From a virus, in IMG/VR virus record IMGVR_UViG_3300034190_002068, positions 1 to 33,560 of that record: a stretch of 33,560 nucleotides of DNA. The stretch is one strand, 5' to 3'. Below are positions 6,401-14,635 of the stretch, in pieces. The notes under the pieces are model-generated. The model was given only the letters and a program-made list of their open reading frames with translations. It had not been told where the DNA came from and did not search any database. Numbering within the stretch: the stretch's first letter is position 1; the number at the start of each line of letters is the position of its first letter. A program made the translations under genes and the position numbers.

Positions 6401-7142
6401 ACTTATATGGGACATAGAGACTTCACCAAACGTAGGACTGTTCTGGAGGCCGGGCTACCGTTTATCCATTCCGCATGATAACATCATCCAGGAACGAGGT
6501 ATTATCTGTATATGCTACAAGTGGGAGGGTTCTAAGCAAGTCCACCACCTGGAGTGGGATAATGGCGATGACTCCAAGCTGTGCCGGGACTTTATGGAGG
6601 TAGCGTTGAAGGCGGATGAACTAATTGCCCACAACGGAGATAAGTTCGATATTAAGTTCTTCAATGGTCGTTGTGTCGTACATGGTCTGGACCCCGCGCC
6701 AATATGGAAGACCGTAGATACCCTAGTGATCGCTAAACGCAGGTTCGGGTTTAACTCCAATAGATTGGATTACTTGGGCAAGTACCTCTTCGGGGAGGGC
6801 AAGATACATACGGAGTTCGGTATGTGGAAGGACATACTCCTGGATAACTGCCCAAAGGCTATGGCTAAGATGGTCAAGTATTGTAAGCAGGACGTGAACC
6901 TCCTGGAGCGCGTCTGGAAGAAGCTACAAGCCTACCACGCACCCAAGACTCATGTCGGTGTACTCAACGGACACGACAAGTGGACATCACCGTTTACCGG
7001 AACGGACCAGGTGCGCAAGGTTCGCCGGACAATTACAGCCGCAGGTACACCGCGCCACCAGTTCCAGTGCAAGGACACCGGGGGGCATTACACCGTTTCC
7101 CAGAAAGCATGGGAAGAATACTTGGAATGGAAGAACTCTTAG
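6384..7142 (+). CDS. DEDDy-type 3'-5' exonuclease (DnaQ/PolB exonuclease-like)
   Basis: A 252-residue protein with the RNase H-like exonuclease motifs. ExoI is WDIETSP (9-15, Asp10/Glu12), ExoII lies in AHNGDKFDIKFF (82-93, with a conserved Asp) and ExoIII is YCKQD (166-170, Tyr and Asp), giving the DEDDy set. There is no polymerase domain. The C-terminal tail has His/Cys residues (GTPRHQFQCKDTGGHYT) that may form a small zinc site. It could act as a detached proofreading or trimming exonuclease. No DNA polymerase is encoded nearby. Its TAG stop runs directly into a repeated intergenic element. Confidence 0.9.
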   Translation: MKKINRLIWDIETSPNVGLFWRPGYRLSIPHDNIIQERGIICICYKWEGSKQVHHLEWDNGDDSKLCRDFMEVALKADELIAHNGDKFDIKFFNGRCVVHGLDPAPIWKTVDTLVIAKRRFGFNSNRLDYLGKYLFGEGKIHTEFGMWKDILLDNCPKAMAKMVKYCKQDVNLLERVWKKLQAYHAPKTHVGVLNGHDKWTSPFTGTDQVRKVRRTITAAGTPRHQFQCKDTGGHYTVSQKAWEEYLEWKNS

Positions 7143-7174
7143 GGGTCGACTCCAGTCACCTTCACAATTTATTA
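7142..7174 (+). repeat. Left copy of 33-bp direct repeat flanking the PAPS-reductase-like gene
   Basis: The 33-bp block beginning GGGGTCGACTCCAGTCACC is repeated with four mismatches at 8092-8124. The copies bracket the PAPS-reductase-like gene with a 950-bp period, and this copy ends on the first base of that gene's ATG. It may be a shared leader or regulatory site, or the scar of a cassette duplication or insertion. Confidence 0.8.
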
Positions 7175-8061
7175 TGATAACTCAGGAATACACATTTCTA
7201 CAGCCACCGGAAGCAACTAAGTGGAACGTCTTGAATTTAGGGGCTGGTGTCCAGTCTTCGGCACTAGCACTTATGGCAGCTAAGGGTGAGATAACTCCGA
7301 TGCCGGACTTTGCTATATTTGCGGATACACAAGCGGAACCGCAGTCCGTTTATGACTGGCTTGATTGGCTGGAGGGAGAACTTCCATTTCCCGTGCATCG
7401 TGTCACCAAGGGTAATCTTACGGATGATTCATTGACTCCAGCTGTAGCTACTGCTCGCGCAAAGAACTACAAGGAGGGGGAAGAATACATGAAGCGAATC
7501 ATTCCCGTATTTGGATTGATGCCCGATGGGAGTAAAACTGCGGCGATAGGTCGAAGTTGCACCTCTGACTACAAGATACGAGTCATGGAAAAGAAAATCA
7601 AGGAACTTTGTGGTATAGATCGCGGAGAGAAAGAGCTAAAGGTCACTCAATGGATTGGTATATCGTGGGATGAGATACAAAGAATGAAGGAGGCTAGGTT
7701 GCCGTGGACCCAGCTTAGGCATCCATTGATTGAGAGAAAAATACATCGACATGATTGCATCAAATGGATGGCCGATAATGGATTCCCTGAGCCACCCCGC
7801 TCGGCTTGCGTATATTGCCCTTTCCATAATGACACCGAATGGCGCAGGTTGCGTGACGATGAGCCACACGAGTTCCAAAGAGCCGTTAAGTTCGACAAGG
7901 AGTTACGTGAACTATCTCGGCGGGACTCAGCCCTAAAAATGGAGGTTTATCTGCATAGCCAATGCAAACCGCTTGATGAAATTGACTTTGATTCGGACGA
8001 GGACAAGGGCCAGCAGGTATGGGACTTCAAGGCTGAATGCGAAGGGATGTGCGGCGTATAA
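7174..8061 (+). CDS. PAPS reductase/ATP-pyrophosphatase (adenine nucleotide alpha hydrolase) family protein
   Basis: A 295-residue protein with the modified PP-loop NLGAGVQSSALALM (21-34), an ADTQAEP segment (50-56), RSCTSDYKI (127-135) and a CxxC in SACVYCPFH (210-218). These features place it in the PAPS reductase/DndC/QueC-like superfamily, which activates a substrate with ATP or reduces sulfate adducts. True PAPS reductase activity is uncertain because the usual SGGKDS loop is altered. Phage members have been proposed to modify nucleic acids or to assist sulfur metabolism. I start at the ATG at 7174; an upstream ATG in the same frame lies deep in the exonuclease gene. The gene is bounded on both sides by near-identical 33-bp repeats. 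Confidence 0.85.
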   Translation: MITQEYTFLQPPEATKWNVLNLGAGVQSSALALMAAKGEITPMPDFAIFADTQAEPQSVYDWLDWLEGELPFPVHRVTKGNLTDDSLTPAVATARAKNYKEGEEYMKRIIPVFGLMPDGSKTAAIGRSCTSDYKIRVMEKKIKELCGIDRGEKELKVTQWIGISWDEIQRMKEARLPWTQLRHPLIERKIHRHDCIKWMADNGFPEPPRSACVYCPFHNDTEWRRLRDDEPHEFQRAVKFDKELRELSRRDSALKMEVYLHSQCKPLDEIDFDSDEDKGQQVWDFKAECEGMCGV

Positions 8062-8065
8062 CCTA

Positions 8066-8103
8066 GGGGGTGACTTGCGGGGTCGACTTGCGGGGTTGAC
8101 TCC
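8066..8103 (+). repeat. Tandem 13-bp repeat, three copies
   Basis: Directly after the stop of the PAPS-reductase-like gene stand three consecutive units: GGGGGTGACTTGC, GGGGTCGACTTGC and GGGGTTGACTCCA. The third unit is also the beginning of the right-hand 33-bp repeat. Units differ by one or two bases. A protein-binding array or slippage expansion of the repeat boundary are both possible. Confidence 0.8.
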
Positions 8104-8124
8104 AGCCACCTCCACAAATTATTA
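8092..8124 (+). repeat. Right copy of 33-bp direct repeat
   Basis: This block matches 7142-7174 at 29 of 33 positions. It is followed by 21 bases and then the ATG of the next small gene. It begins with the third unit of the 13-bp tandem array. Confidence 0.8.
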
Positions 8125-8145
8125 AAACACTAAACAGTATAAACA

Positions 8146-8343
8146 ATGAGCGATACAGGAACACATAGCCACAGCAACAGGCACAGGATGCACGAGGAGA
8201 ACGCTGAACTCCGCAAGGACAAGGAACGTCTGGACTGGCTACTGTCTATGGTCGGCTGGGCTAGTACCAGAGAGGACATCGACAGGATGATGGGGGACGA
8301 GCATAATGATGGTGACTTAGACCGCCTTAATCAAGACCTATAA
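8146..8343 (+). CDS. Small coiled-coil phage protein (65 aa)
   Basis: The core HEENAELRKDKERLDWLLS is a short coiled-coil followed by a Trp-rich turn, a pattern I recall from many small phage proteins of unknown function. The N-terminus is His/Ser-rich (TGTHSHSNRHRMH) and could bind metal. The C-terminus is acidic. It is transcribed downstream of the second 33-bp repeat. Confidence 0.65.
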   Translation: MSDTGTHSHSNRHRMHEENAELRKDKERLDWLLSMVGWASTREDIDRMMGDEHNDGDLDRLNQDL

Positions 8344-8360
8344 ATTAATATAACTTTATG

Positions 8361-8429
8361 CAGACACCAGCCCTAACAATCAACCAGACGATAGGGTAGT
8401 AGAATCAACACCAACCCTGGCTGGGTCTG
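8361..8429 (+). promoter_or_regulatory. Long stem-loop leader before endonuclease VII-like gene
   Basis: CAGAC-A-CCAGCC (8361-8372) can pair with GGCTGGGTCTG (8419-8429), forming an 11-bp stem with one bulged A around a 46-base loop. Inside, CCCTA (8371-8375) can instead pair with TAGGG (8392-8396). A 13-codon open frame (8358-8399) lies across it. This could control translation of the next gene. Confidence 0.4.
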
Positions 8430-8439
8430 CGCCAATCTT

Positions 8440-8955
8440 ATGTACTTATCACAAAATAAACTAAAACCCTGGAGGGAGGAGAATACACCGGAATATTGCC
8501 CGCTATTGGGCATCCGGGACTTCAAGCCCGTAGTGGATCACGACCACGAAACCGGATTAGTCCGTGGAGTCATATCATCGGAGGCAAATACACTGCTAGG
8601 GCGCGTTGAGAGGGCCTACAAGCGTCTTTCTCTCGTTGCGCGTACCTTATCCCTCCCGGAGATATTAAGACGCATAGCGGACTTCCTGGAGCAAAATACT
8701 TGTGCAAGGACGGGGTATGTTTTACATCCAGTTGGACTCAACCAACTCTGCAAGCGATTCAAGAACAACTATCTCGCAGAGGAACAGATCGAGATACTCG
8801 AAAAACTGGGTGCAAAAAAAGATGAAATTTATGCTTGCACTAACGCTGACAACCGTACAAAGTTGTTTCGTAGTGTAATGAAAGTTTGGAGTACCAAGGC
8901 TCCGGCAGGGTTTGTTCATTTCCCTGGTAGTAGCTGCGCCCGACAGTTACGCTGA
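8440..8955 (+). CDS. Recombination endonuclease VII-like protein, zinc ligands altered
   Basis: A 171-residue protein whose first 55 residues carry the endonuclease VII core VDHDHETGLVRGVISSEAN followed by TLLGRVERAY. This corresponds to the family pattern DHDHxTGxVRGLLCxxCNxxLG and should resolve branched DNA. The catalytic D-H-DH and the Asn are kept, but the zinc-binding CxxC pairs are reduced: YCPLLG keeps one Cys, and SSEAN replaces the second CxxC. The fold may therefore be stabilised differently, or the protein may be degenerate. The remainder is helical and unrecognised. It is the last plus-strand gene before the terminator. Confidence 0.75.
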   Translation: MYLSQNKLKPWREENTPEYCPLLGIRDFKPVVDHDHETGLVRGVISSEANTLLGRVERAYKRLSLVARTLSLPEILRRIADFLEQNTCARTGYVLHPVGLNQLCKRFKNNYLAEEQIEILEKLGAKKDEIYACTNADNRTKLFRSVMKVWSTKAPAGFVHFPGSSCARQLR

Positions 8956-8992
8956 AACTTGGATCGGGCATTTGTGTATGTGTTATACTCAG

Positions 8993-9024
8993 CCCCCTTG
9001 GGAAACCAGGGGGGTTGTTTTATT
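8993..9024 (+). terminator. Rho-independent terminator of the early operon
   Basis: CCCCCTTGG (8993-9001), a GAAA loop (9002-9005) and CCAGGGGGG (9006-9014) form a 9-bp stem with one G-U pair, followed by TTGTTTTATT. It ends plus-strand transcription exactly where the convergent late operon finishes (stop at 9020). Confidence 0.9.
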
Positions 9025-11836
9025 CCTCCTCCTCTGGAGTAAACAGCGGTTGGATCTTAGCACCAAAGTCCGCGTCCACGGATTCCGATATAGCGGCGGC
9101 GGACACTCCCTTTGGGGCTGCCGTCATTGGCAAAACAATTTTACGGAACGCATCCAGGGATTCTGTCTCCGTACCTCGGTTAGCAATGAACCTCATGTAA
9201 CGTGAACCCACACCGGACTTGTATGCCCACGCTAGGGCGCGTCCCCGCAAACCACCGATAAGATTACCTACACCGTATAACTGAACCCCACCCCTAGTAA
9301 GAGAGTAACGGGGCTGGAATATCTGTTGAACACTAGCACCTCTGGTTTCTGCACCTTCCTGTAGGATGCGATTTGCGCCACGCATCTCCGCTGCTCCCTT
9401 TTTCCCAAGTACAGTTTGCATATTTTGGAAGATAGCAGTACCGGGGCGTACCTCTCTCGAAAAAGCCTCCGGGTTCCAGAGTAAATTACCAAAACGATCC
9501 GTCTGGGCATTGGACGCAAACTTAGCAAATAATTTGTCGATAAACGCTTGCTCAAATGCTTGTACGGCCTCCGGGCTTCCCTGGTCCTTGAGGGCTTGCA
9601 TTGAACGTCTAACAGCAGATGGGTCCGCGTCCACGAATCTTTCAGCAAACCGCGCTAAGTCAAATCCCGTCATTTCGGGTTCAAGGAACTCACCGTTTTC
9701 GCCACGACGAGGGAGGAGTTTCTTCAGTAGTGTAGCGTTGAGTAACTCATTCTTCTTTCTCCCCAACGCCATACGTTTGAGGATTTTATCCATAACGGCC
9801 TTTTGTGCATCCGTACTGAAGGCAGAAAAAAGTTCCGCTATTTCATTCTCCTTGATGTCCCCGAACTTAACCTTGGACTGCTGGAGTCTCTTTTGTAGGT
9901 TTTGTAGTGCGCGTACTTGGTTGTCCCCAAACAACACGCGTACAATATCTTCGTCAAAACGAATACTCTTCAAGTCCACGGTGTCACCCGTTACTAGGCC
10001 GATGTCGTTGAGGTACTGTTTCTGTAATGCGGAACGCAACCCGGCTTCATTACCTGCTTGTCCAGCAATACGCAACGCCTCTGAGATGTTGGTTGGGTCA
10101 TTAAGTATACGAGATACTACCTGAGTGTCAGTCAAAGCATCCGCGGCCAGTTTTTCCTTAAGGGCTGCACCTACTCCACCACGCTTGGTAGCGAGGTAAG
10201 TGTTCTGGTAGAAGTCCATAGCGGTTTCAAACGCCTCCCCTAGCTCTGGGTCACCTTGTGTTATGTCATCGCGCAAACCACGCAACTTATCCATAACCCT
10301 AGATGCTACACGTTCATTTGCCGCAAAACCAGCTTCCTTATTGGAACTAATAATGTCATTGATGATGTCCAGATACTCGCGGAACTCCTGGAAACTAATA
10401 TCCGTACGTCCCGGTGTACCCGGCCCCAGGATGTCATTACCGAACTCGTCCACTAACCCCGTAGGCTCACCGGGTTCACCATCCATGATTTTTTTTAGTT
10501 TCTGGACGAGGGCTTTACTTTGGGGTTCATCGAGAACATCAAAATCCTTTTTAGCGGCTTCGACGGCATCAATGAAACGCTCGATTGGAACTGTGCGACC
10601 TCTTGCAATGGAACGCAGAGCATTGAAGTTCGCGTTGTTGATGTTGCTAATATCAGTTACTCCAGGTTGCAACAACTCGCGGATAGTTTTGCCTGTTTGT
10701 GTTTTACTAGCCGCTGGAACCGACAAGCGGGCCGCCGTTTCGCCTAACTCGTCCTTTAGTATCTTAGCAATACTGGGGTCAACTTCAGCAATTTCATTAA
10801 GAACTCGCTTGTAGGATTCCGTAAAACTTTCGGATGCAGCGATGAACTTATCCTTATTGGCATCCACTAGTTTACTCCCGGTAGCTAATTCCTTGTAAGC
10901 AAACAATTTGTCCCGCAAGTCACTCAACTGGGACGCTAACTTAGAGGTAGGACGTGCAGCAGCGATTTCACTAGCTTGTCGCGAACCTACACCCGTTCGT
11001 ATAGCGGGAGGTGCTTTTATGTCACCTATGGTTTCCTGAACGATCTTGGATTTGTTTAGTGTATCCAGGGCTTTATCCACTTCGCCGACGATTGCTTTGG
11101 CTGCTTTTTTTCCAGCAATTCTAGCACCAACGAATCTGCCTATACCCATTGTGGCTATGTCTATCGGTATACCAATAGCAGCTTCTACGCTGTTCTTTTT
11201 CGCAATCTTACCGAGTTCAACATCCTGCTGGGCTAGGACCTGGGCTGCGACATTAACCAAACCACCCGCTATACCTGTACCTACAGCAGCACCACCTACC
11301 GTACCTGCTGGCCCAACCCCTGAACCCACAAGTGCGCCAACGGTTCCCCCAACGGCTTGTGCAACCGGGCGAAATATATCGGAGGTAAAGTCCTCGAAGG
11401 AAGTCCCCAATTCGTCCACCATAGTCATCTTATTGGTGCTTGGGTTACGGAAAAACAACTTCGGGTCACCCTTGATGTTCAGTTGGGCTACGTTTTCATT
11501 GCCGTAGCGTTTCTCCAGGTACTCAATCTTGGACTTGTCATCCGGGAGTGCCATGACTAAGGTACGCTCCTTGAAGTCCATACCCGAAGTGGTGTCCAAC
11601 TGGTTTTCGGGTACATTCAATGCCCTCGCGGATAGGGCTTTGATTCTGCGTCGTCTTTCCTGCTTATCTACCTTTTCGTAGTCCTCATCCATCACGAAAT
11701 CCCCTTCCTTGAGGTTTTGGATGGCTTGTTGTCGTGCGGCTGCAAACATTTGGGGTACAGCCTCCGCAGAAGGAGGTCGTTCACCAGTCACGGTAATCTG
11801 TACGCCCTGCGGATTGGTAAGTCTGTATTTTGCCAT
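9020..11836 (-). CDS. Large internal virion/ejection-type protein (938 aa)
   Basis: The last gene of the late operon. No exact family is recognised, but size, position and composition fit the internal core or ejection proteins of podoviruses. It has a soluble N-terminus and a Gly/Ala/Val-rich hydrophobic stretch at about residues 154-205 (VAQAVGGTVGALVGSGVG and onward) that could insert in membrane during DNA ejection. A long Lys/Glu-rich helical body (coiled-coil-prone) and a basic C-terminal region follow. No transglycosylase motif is obvious. The start ATG is preceded by no clear Shine-Dalgarno sequence. A strand-switch terminator lies immediately beyond its stop, on the other strand. Confidence 0.7.
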   Translation of the reverse strand: MAKYRLTNPQGVQITVTGERPPSAEAVPQMFAAARQQAIQNLKEGDFVMDEDYEKVDKQERRRRIKALSARALNVPENQLDTTSGMDFKERTLVMALPDDKSKIEYLEKRYGNENVAQLNIKGDPKLFFRNPSTNKMTMVDELGTSFEDFTSDIFRPVAQAVGGTVGALVGSGVGPAGTVGGAAVGTGIAGGLVNVAAQVLAQQDVELGKIAKKNSVEAAIGIPIDIATMGIGRFVGARIAGKKAAKAIVGEVDKALDTLNKSKIVQETIGDIKAPPAIRTGVGSRQASEIAAARPTSKLASQLSDLRDKLFAYKELATGSKLVDANKDKFIAASESFTESYKRVLNEIAEVDPSIAKILKDELGETAARLSVPAASKTQTGKTIRELLQPGVTDISNINNANFNALRSIARGRTVPIERFIDAVEAAKKDFDVLDEPQSKALVQKLKKIMDGEPGEPTGLVDEFGNDILGPGTPGRTDISFQEFREYLDIINDIISSNKEAGFAANERVASRVMDKLRGLRDDITQGDPELGEAFETAMDFYQNTYLATKRGGVGAALKEKLAADALTDTQVVSRILNDPTNISEALRIAGQAGNEAGLRSALQKQYLNDIGLVTGDTVDLKSIRFDEDIVRVLFGDNQVRALQNLQKRLQQSKVKFGDIKENEIAELFSAFSTDAQKAVMDKILKRMALGRKKNELLNATLLKKLLPRRGENGEFLEPEMTGFDLARFAERFVDADPSAVRRSMQALKDQGSPEAVQAFEQAFIDKLFAKFASNAQTDRFGNLLWNPEAFSREVRPGTAIFQNMQTVLGKKGAAEMRGANRILQEGAETRGASVQQIFQPRYSLTRGGVQLYGVGNLIGGLRGRALAWAYKSGVGSRYMRFIANRGTETESLDAFRKIVLPMTAAPKGVSAAAISESVDADFGAKIQPLFTPEEEE

Positions 11837-11850
11837 ATTGCGTTACGTTA

Positions 11851-14016
11851 CTAAATTTGCTCAATCGTGTAATTTGCACCCGAAGCTGGGTCCGATACCG
11901 TAGTAGAAGTAGCACTTGTACCTAACCCTTCACTTAAACCGTCACCACCAAGATTCTGCGACAGTTCATCGCGGCTGGATACCTTAAATGCCTGGTTTGC
12001 GGCCTCTTCGCCATGACTAATGATGAAGGCGTCGTAAACATTCATAAGACTCCTTTTGCGTTGCTCCATGTACGCCTTGAGGTTTTCGCGGAAACGCTCC
12101 GGTGATTGACCCTGTGCAAGTGCGGTTCTTGAGTTCATCAACAAGTCCAACTCAATATTGGAAACCTGCCCAAGTCCGGAAGCACCACTTTCATTGCTAT
12201 CGCGGAGTGCCTGGAGGGTGGAGAACGCAGCATCCGCCTGTAGTGTTTTAATGACTTTTGCTTGGTCAAAGGCTTTACTTCCGGGAACGAAACTAAAGAA
12301 AAGACCCAAGGGACCAGCCGTAAGGAGGCCCGCATCCTTTCCTGCTTGTTCGGCGGCGCGTTGAATAACTGCGTTTTGGCGCAGGAGGTCACCTACCTTG
12401 TAGATGGAAGCAATCTTGGACCGTTCCTTTAACTCGTCTCGTTCAAGTTTATCCTGTTCTTGCTCGTAGTTAAACCGATCTATGTCCAAGCCCAGTTTCC
12501 GTAATGCAACCTGGTCGTCTAAACTAACGCCATCCGATATGTTACCAAGGGATCTCGTTACGCCATCCTTGTCAGTAATCAACAGTTTTCCGCTTTGTTC
12601 AAAGATTACGGGTTCCTTCTTGGCTTCTTGCTGTAACCCGCGAGCAACGGCATTTATTTGCTGTGCAGTTGGGTCCTTGAAGCCTCTTTGTATCAATTCG
12701 GACTTAGCTTGTTTCTTAGCGTCCCCAAATGATAACTCAGTATCATCCTTCGGTGTACCAAAAAGTCTTTCATTGCGTTCTCTTTCGCGTTCAATGGCTC
12801 GTTGTTCCAGGCGACCCTGTAACTCCTGTGAGGCCATCTCTGCGCCCATATACTCAGGGGCGAGTGGTTGAACGCCTTCGGGAATATCAAAGCCCGCTTC
12901 CCGCATGAGTCGCGTAGCCTCCGGGGTTGCTCTACGACGTAAACGACCTGTACCGGGTTCAACAAACTGCTCAGTGCGCTGGATTGGCTGATCCTCGTAA
13001 CGCATAAATTGTGCGTAGCTCTGACCTTCCATTGGACGACCCATAAGGCTTGCTTGTCGGCTGGCATCAACTTGTGCTTGTTGCTCTTGCGCCTGTAAGA
13101 ATGGATCACGGCTAAAGCCCGTTTCGGGGCTGAAGGTTGTACCCATTCTTTCGGCCAAAAGTTCTCCCTTTTTGATTTCCTCGTCAGTCAGCAAACCGCG
13201 CTGTTGCATCTCTAGGAATGCCGCCTGTGGGCTACCGGGCTGTACGCCCTCCGGTAATGTAGGCCGAGGAGTTGGTATATCCCTTTGTGCTAAGAACTCA
13301 GATACAGTTTGTGTAGCAGGCTGAGCTTCGGCTGGATTGATGACTGGTTGTATAGCCCCAAGGATTTGTTTGTCTAGTTGTGGAACACCAGCTTGCGACA
13401 TTGTTTGATTGATGATCGCACGTTTGTCTGGTTCTTGTAGTACAGTGCCTTGACCTGGTACAAATGGGTTATTGGCTAGTTCTGGAATACCTCGTTCTAC
13501 AGGTACAACACCGACATCCCGCAGAGTACCCTCTTGCATCGCTTTCTCTAATTGCTCTTGTGTTGTTGGGGCAGGAGGCTCTACTGCGGTATTGAAAACA
13601 AACGGATTCTGTATACCGAACATTATATTGTCAAGGTTCGTAAATTCCGTAAAATTGTATGGTATGTTCGCCGGGTCCTGTGGTTGTACCTTCATGGGAT
13701 CGTCAGCAAAGGAGTATCGTTCCTGTGTAAAATCAGGTATAGGCATATTCAAAGTAACGGGCCTAGAGTTTGCCCCCGCAACCTCTTTCACTGCGTCGAA
13801 CCTAGGAGGAACCGGAGTCCCTTGGCGTTGTGGCCCCCTGGTGGTAAGATTACCAGATTGTGTATCGTAGTTAACATTAGGCCCAGCGAGTGCATTGAAC
13901 ACTGAGCCTAGCAACTCTGGAGACGCACCAGCAGAAACCGCTGAATCCATTAAATCTTGATCCTGCTTGCCTAAAAGGGCTTGTACTGCCCGGTCTTGTG
14001 AAATTCCTAAAGCCAT
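11851..14016 (-). CDS. Large Gln/Pro-rich virion protein, probable ejection partner (721 aa)
   Basis: This protein is rich in Gln, Pro, Glu and Arg, with a disordered N-terminal half (many PxPxF/Q segments) and a helical, charged C-terminal half (RLEQRAIERERERNERLF; RKLGLDIDRFNYEQEQDKLE). I do not recognise a domain. Its pairing with the 938-residue gene downstream, at the end of a podovirus-like late operon, suggests an internal or ejection protein. It begins 6 bases after an extended -10 sequence, so it may be expressed separately from the upstream structural genes. Confidence 0.65.
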   Translation of the reverse strand: MALGISQDRAVQALLGKQDQDLMDSAVSAGASPELLGSVFNALAGPNVNYDTQSGNLTTRGPQRQGTPVPPRFDAVKEVAGANSRPVTLNMPIPDFTQERYSFADDPMKVQPQDPANIPYNFTEFTNLDNIMFGIQNPFVFNTAVEPPAPTTQEQLEKAMQEGTLRDVGVVPVERGIPELANNPFVPGQGTVLQEPDKRAIINQTMSQAGVPQLDKQILGAIQPVINPAEAQPATQTVSEFLAQRDIPTPRPTLPEGVQPGSPQAAFLEMQQRGLLTDEEIKKGELLAERMGTTFSPETGFSRDPFLQAQEQQAQVDASRQASLMGRPMEGQSYAQFMRYEDQPIQRTEQFVEPGTGRLRRRATPEATRLMREAGFDIPEGVQPLAPEYMGAEMASQELQGRLEQRAIERERERNERLFGTPKDDTELSFGDAKKQAKSELIQRGFKDPTAQQINAVARGLQQEAKKEPVIFEQSGKLLITDKDGVTRSLGNISDGVSLDDQVALRKLGLDIDRFNYEQEQDKLERDELKERSKIASIYKVGDLLRQNAVIQRAAEQAGKDAGLLTAGPLGLFFSFVPGSKAFDQAKVIKTLQADAAFSTLQALRDSNESGASGLGQVSNIELDLLMNSRTALAQGQSPERFRENLKAYMEQRKRSLMNVYDAFIISHGEEAANQAFKVSSRDELSQNLGGDGLSEGLGTSATSTTVSDPASGANYTIEQI

Positions 14017-14022
14017 AGTAAT

Positions 14023-14052
14023 ATTATATCATACAGTGTTAGTAAGTGTAAA
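14023..14052 (-). promoter_or_regulatory. Late promoter before the 721-aa virion protein
   Basis: On the minus strand TTTACA (14052-14047), an 18-base spacer ending in TGA and TATAAT (14028-14023) make a near-consensus extended -10 promoter. Only 6 bases separate TATAAT from the ATG at 14016, so the predicted start falls at or next to the ATG (leaderless). Confidence 0.6.
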
Positions 14053-14057
14053 AAAAG

Positions 14058-14630
14058 TTAAGTAGGTAGTGAGATCTCAAGTGAAGCATCTGCTGATGTT
14101 GTTACTGGTCCAGTTGGGTTCGTGCTTGAGGACACAATGATAGCAACTAATGCAGGAGTCACCGAAGCTGGCAACGTAATATCATTATCGTATGATGCGG
14201 AAACTGCTCCAGAGCTTGAGACTTGTTCATCCACAACAAGTGTCCCATTAACTGAAACTTGTACACTTGCGGATGCGGATTGAAGATTCCCGTCTGCATT
14301 AGCCTCAGCATCTACGTTAATATCAAAATCAACCGCTGCTTGATACCTGAAAGCAAATTGTATTCTACCTGACTGATTTCCTACGCTACTTATATTGTAA
14401 CTAAACGAATCAGGCAATGTTCCTTCGTAGTCCTCACGGTCCTCTCCGTTCGGATCAGTCACTCCTCCTGAAACAGTCAATACTTCGGTGTACGCCTTCC
14501 AAGTATCATTCGCCCAATCATTTGTAGCACAGTTCACGGGAACCGTAGTTGCCACAATGGGGTCTGGCTCATCTAGAAAACTGTCCGACGATGAGGCAAA
14601 TGGACCTGCTCTGAGGATAGGATTAGGCAT
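14058..14630 (-). CDS. Ser/Thr-rich beta-structural virion protein (190 aa)
   Basis: Unrecognised. It has a short polar N-terminus and then a long run of alternating small and hydrophobic residues (VDFDINVDAEANADGNLQSA; VSVNGTLVVDEQVSSSGAVS) typical of a secreted-like beta-sandwich found in phage appendages. There are no catalytic motifs. Its place between the fibre/structural genes and the ejection-type genes argues for a tail or capsid-surface component. Confidence 0.65.
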   Translation of the reverse strand: MPNPILRAGPFASSSDSFLDEPDPIVATTVPVNCATNDWANDTWKAYTEVLTVSGGVTDPNGEDREDYEGTLPDSFSYNISSVGNQSGRIQFAFRYQAAVDFDINVDAEANADGNLQSASASVQVSVNGTLVVDEQVSSSGAVSASYDNDITLPASVTPALVAIIVSSSTNPTGPVTTSADASLEISLPT

Positions 14631-14635
14631 CGGGT

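Noticed and set aside
7174-8061. Confirmed phosphorothioate modification system (Dnd-type)
   Set aside because: Only one DndC/PAPS-reductase-like gene is present; no DndA, B, D or E partners are visible, so the specific pathway is unsupported.
8912-9205. Possible short plus-strand protein frame running across the terminator
   Set aside because: It overlaps a strong terminator and the end of the convergent late gene, has no family pattern, and is best explained as a shadow frame.
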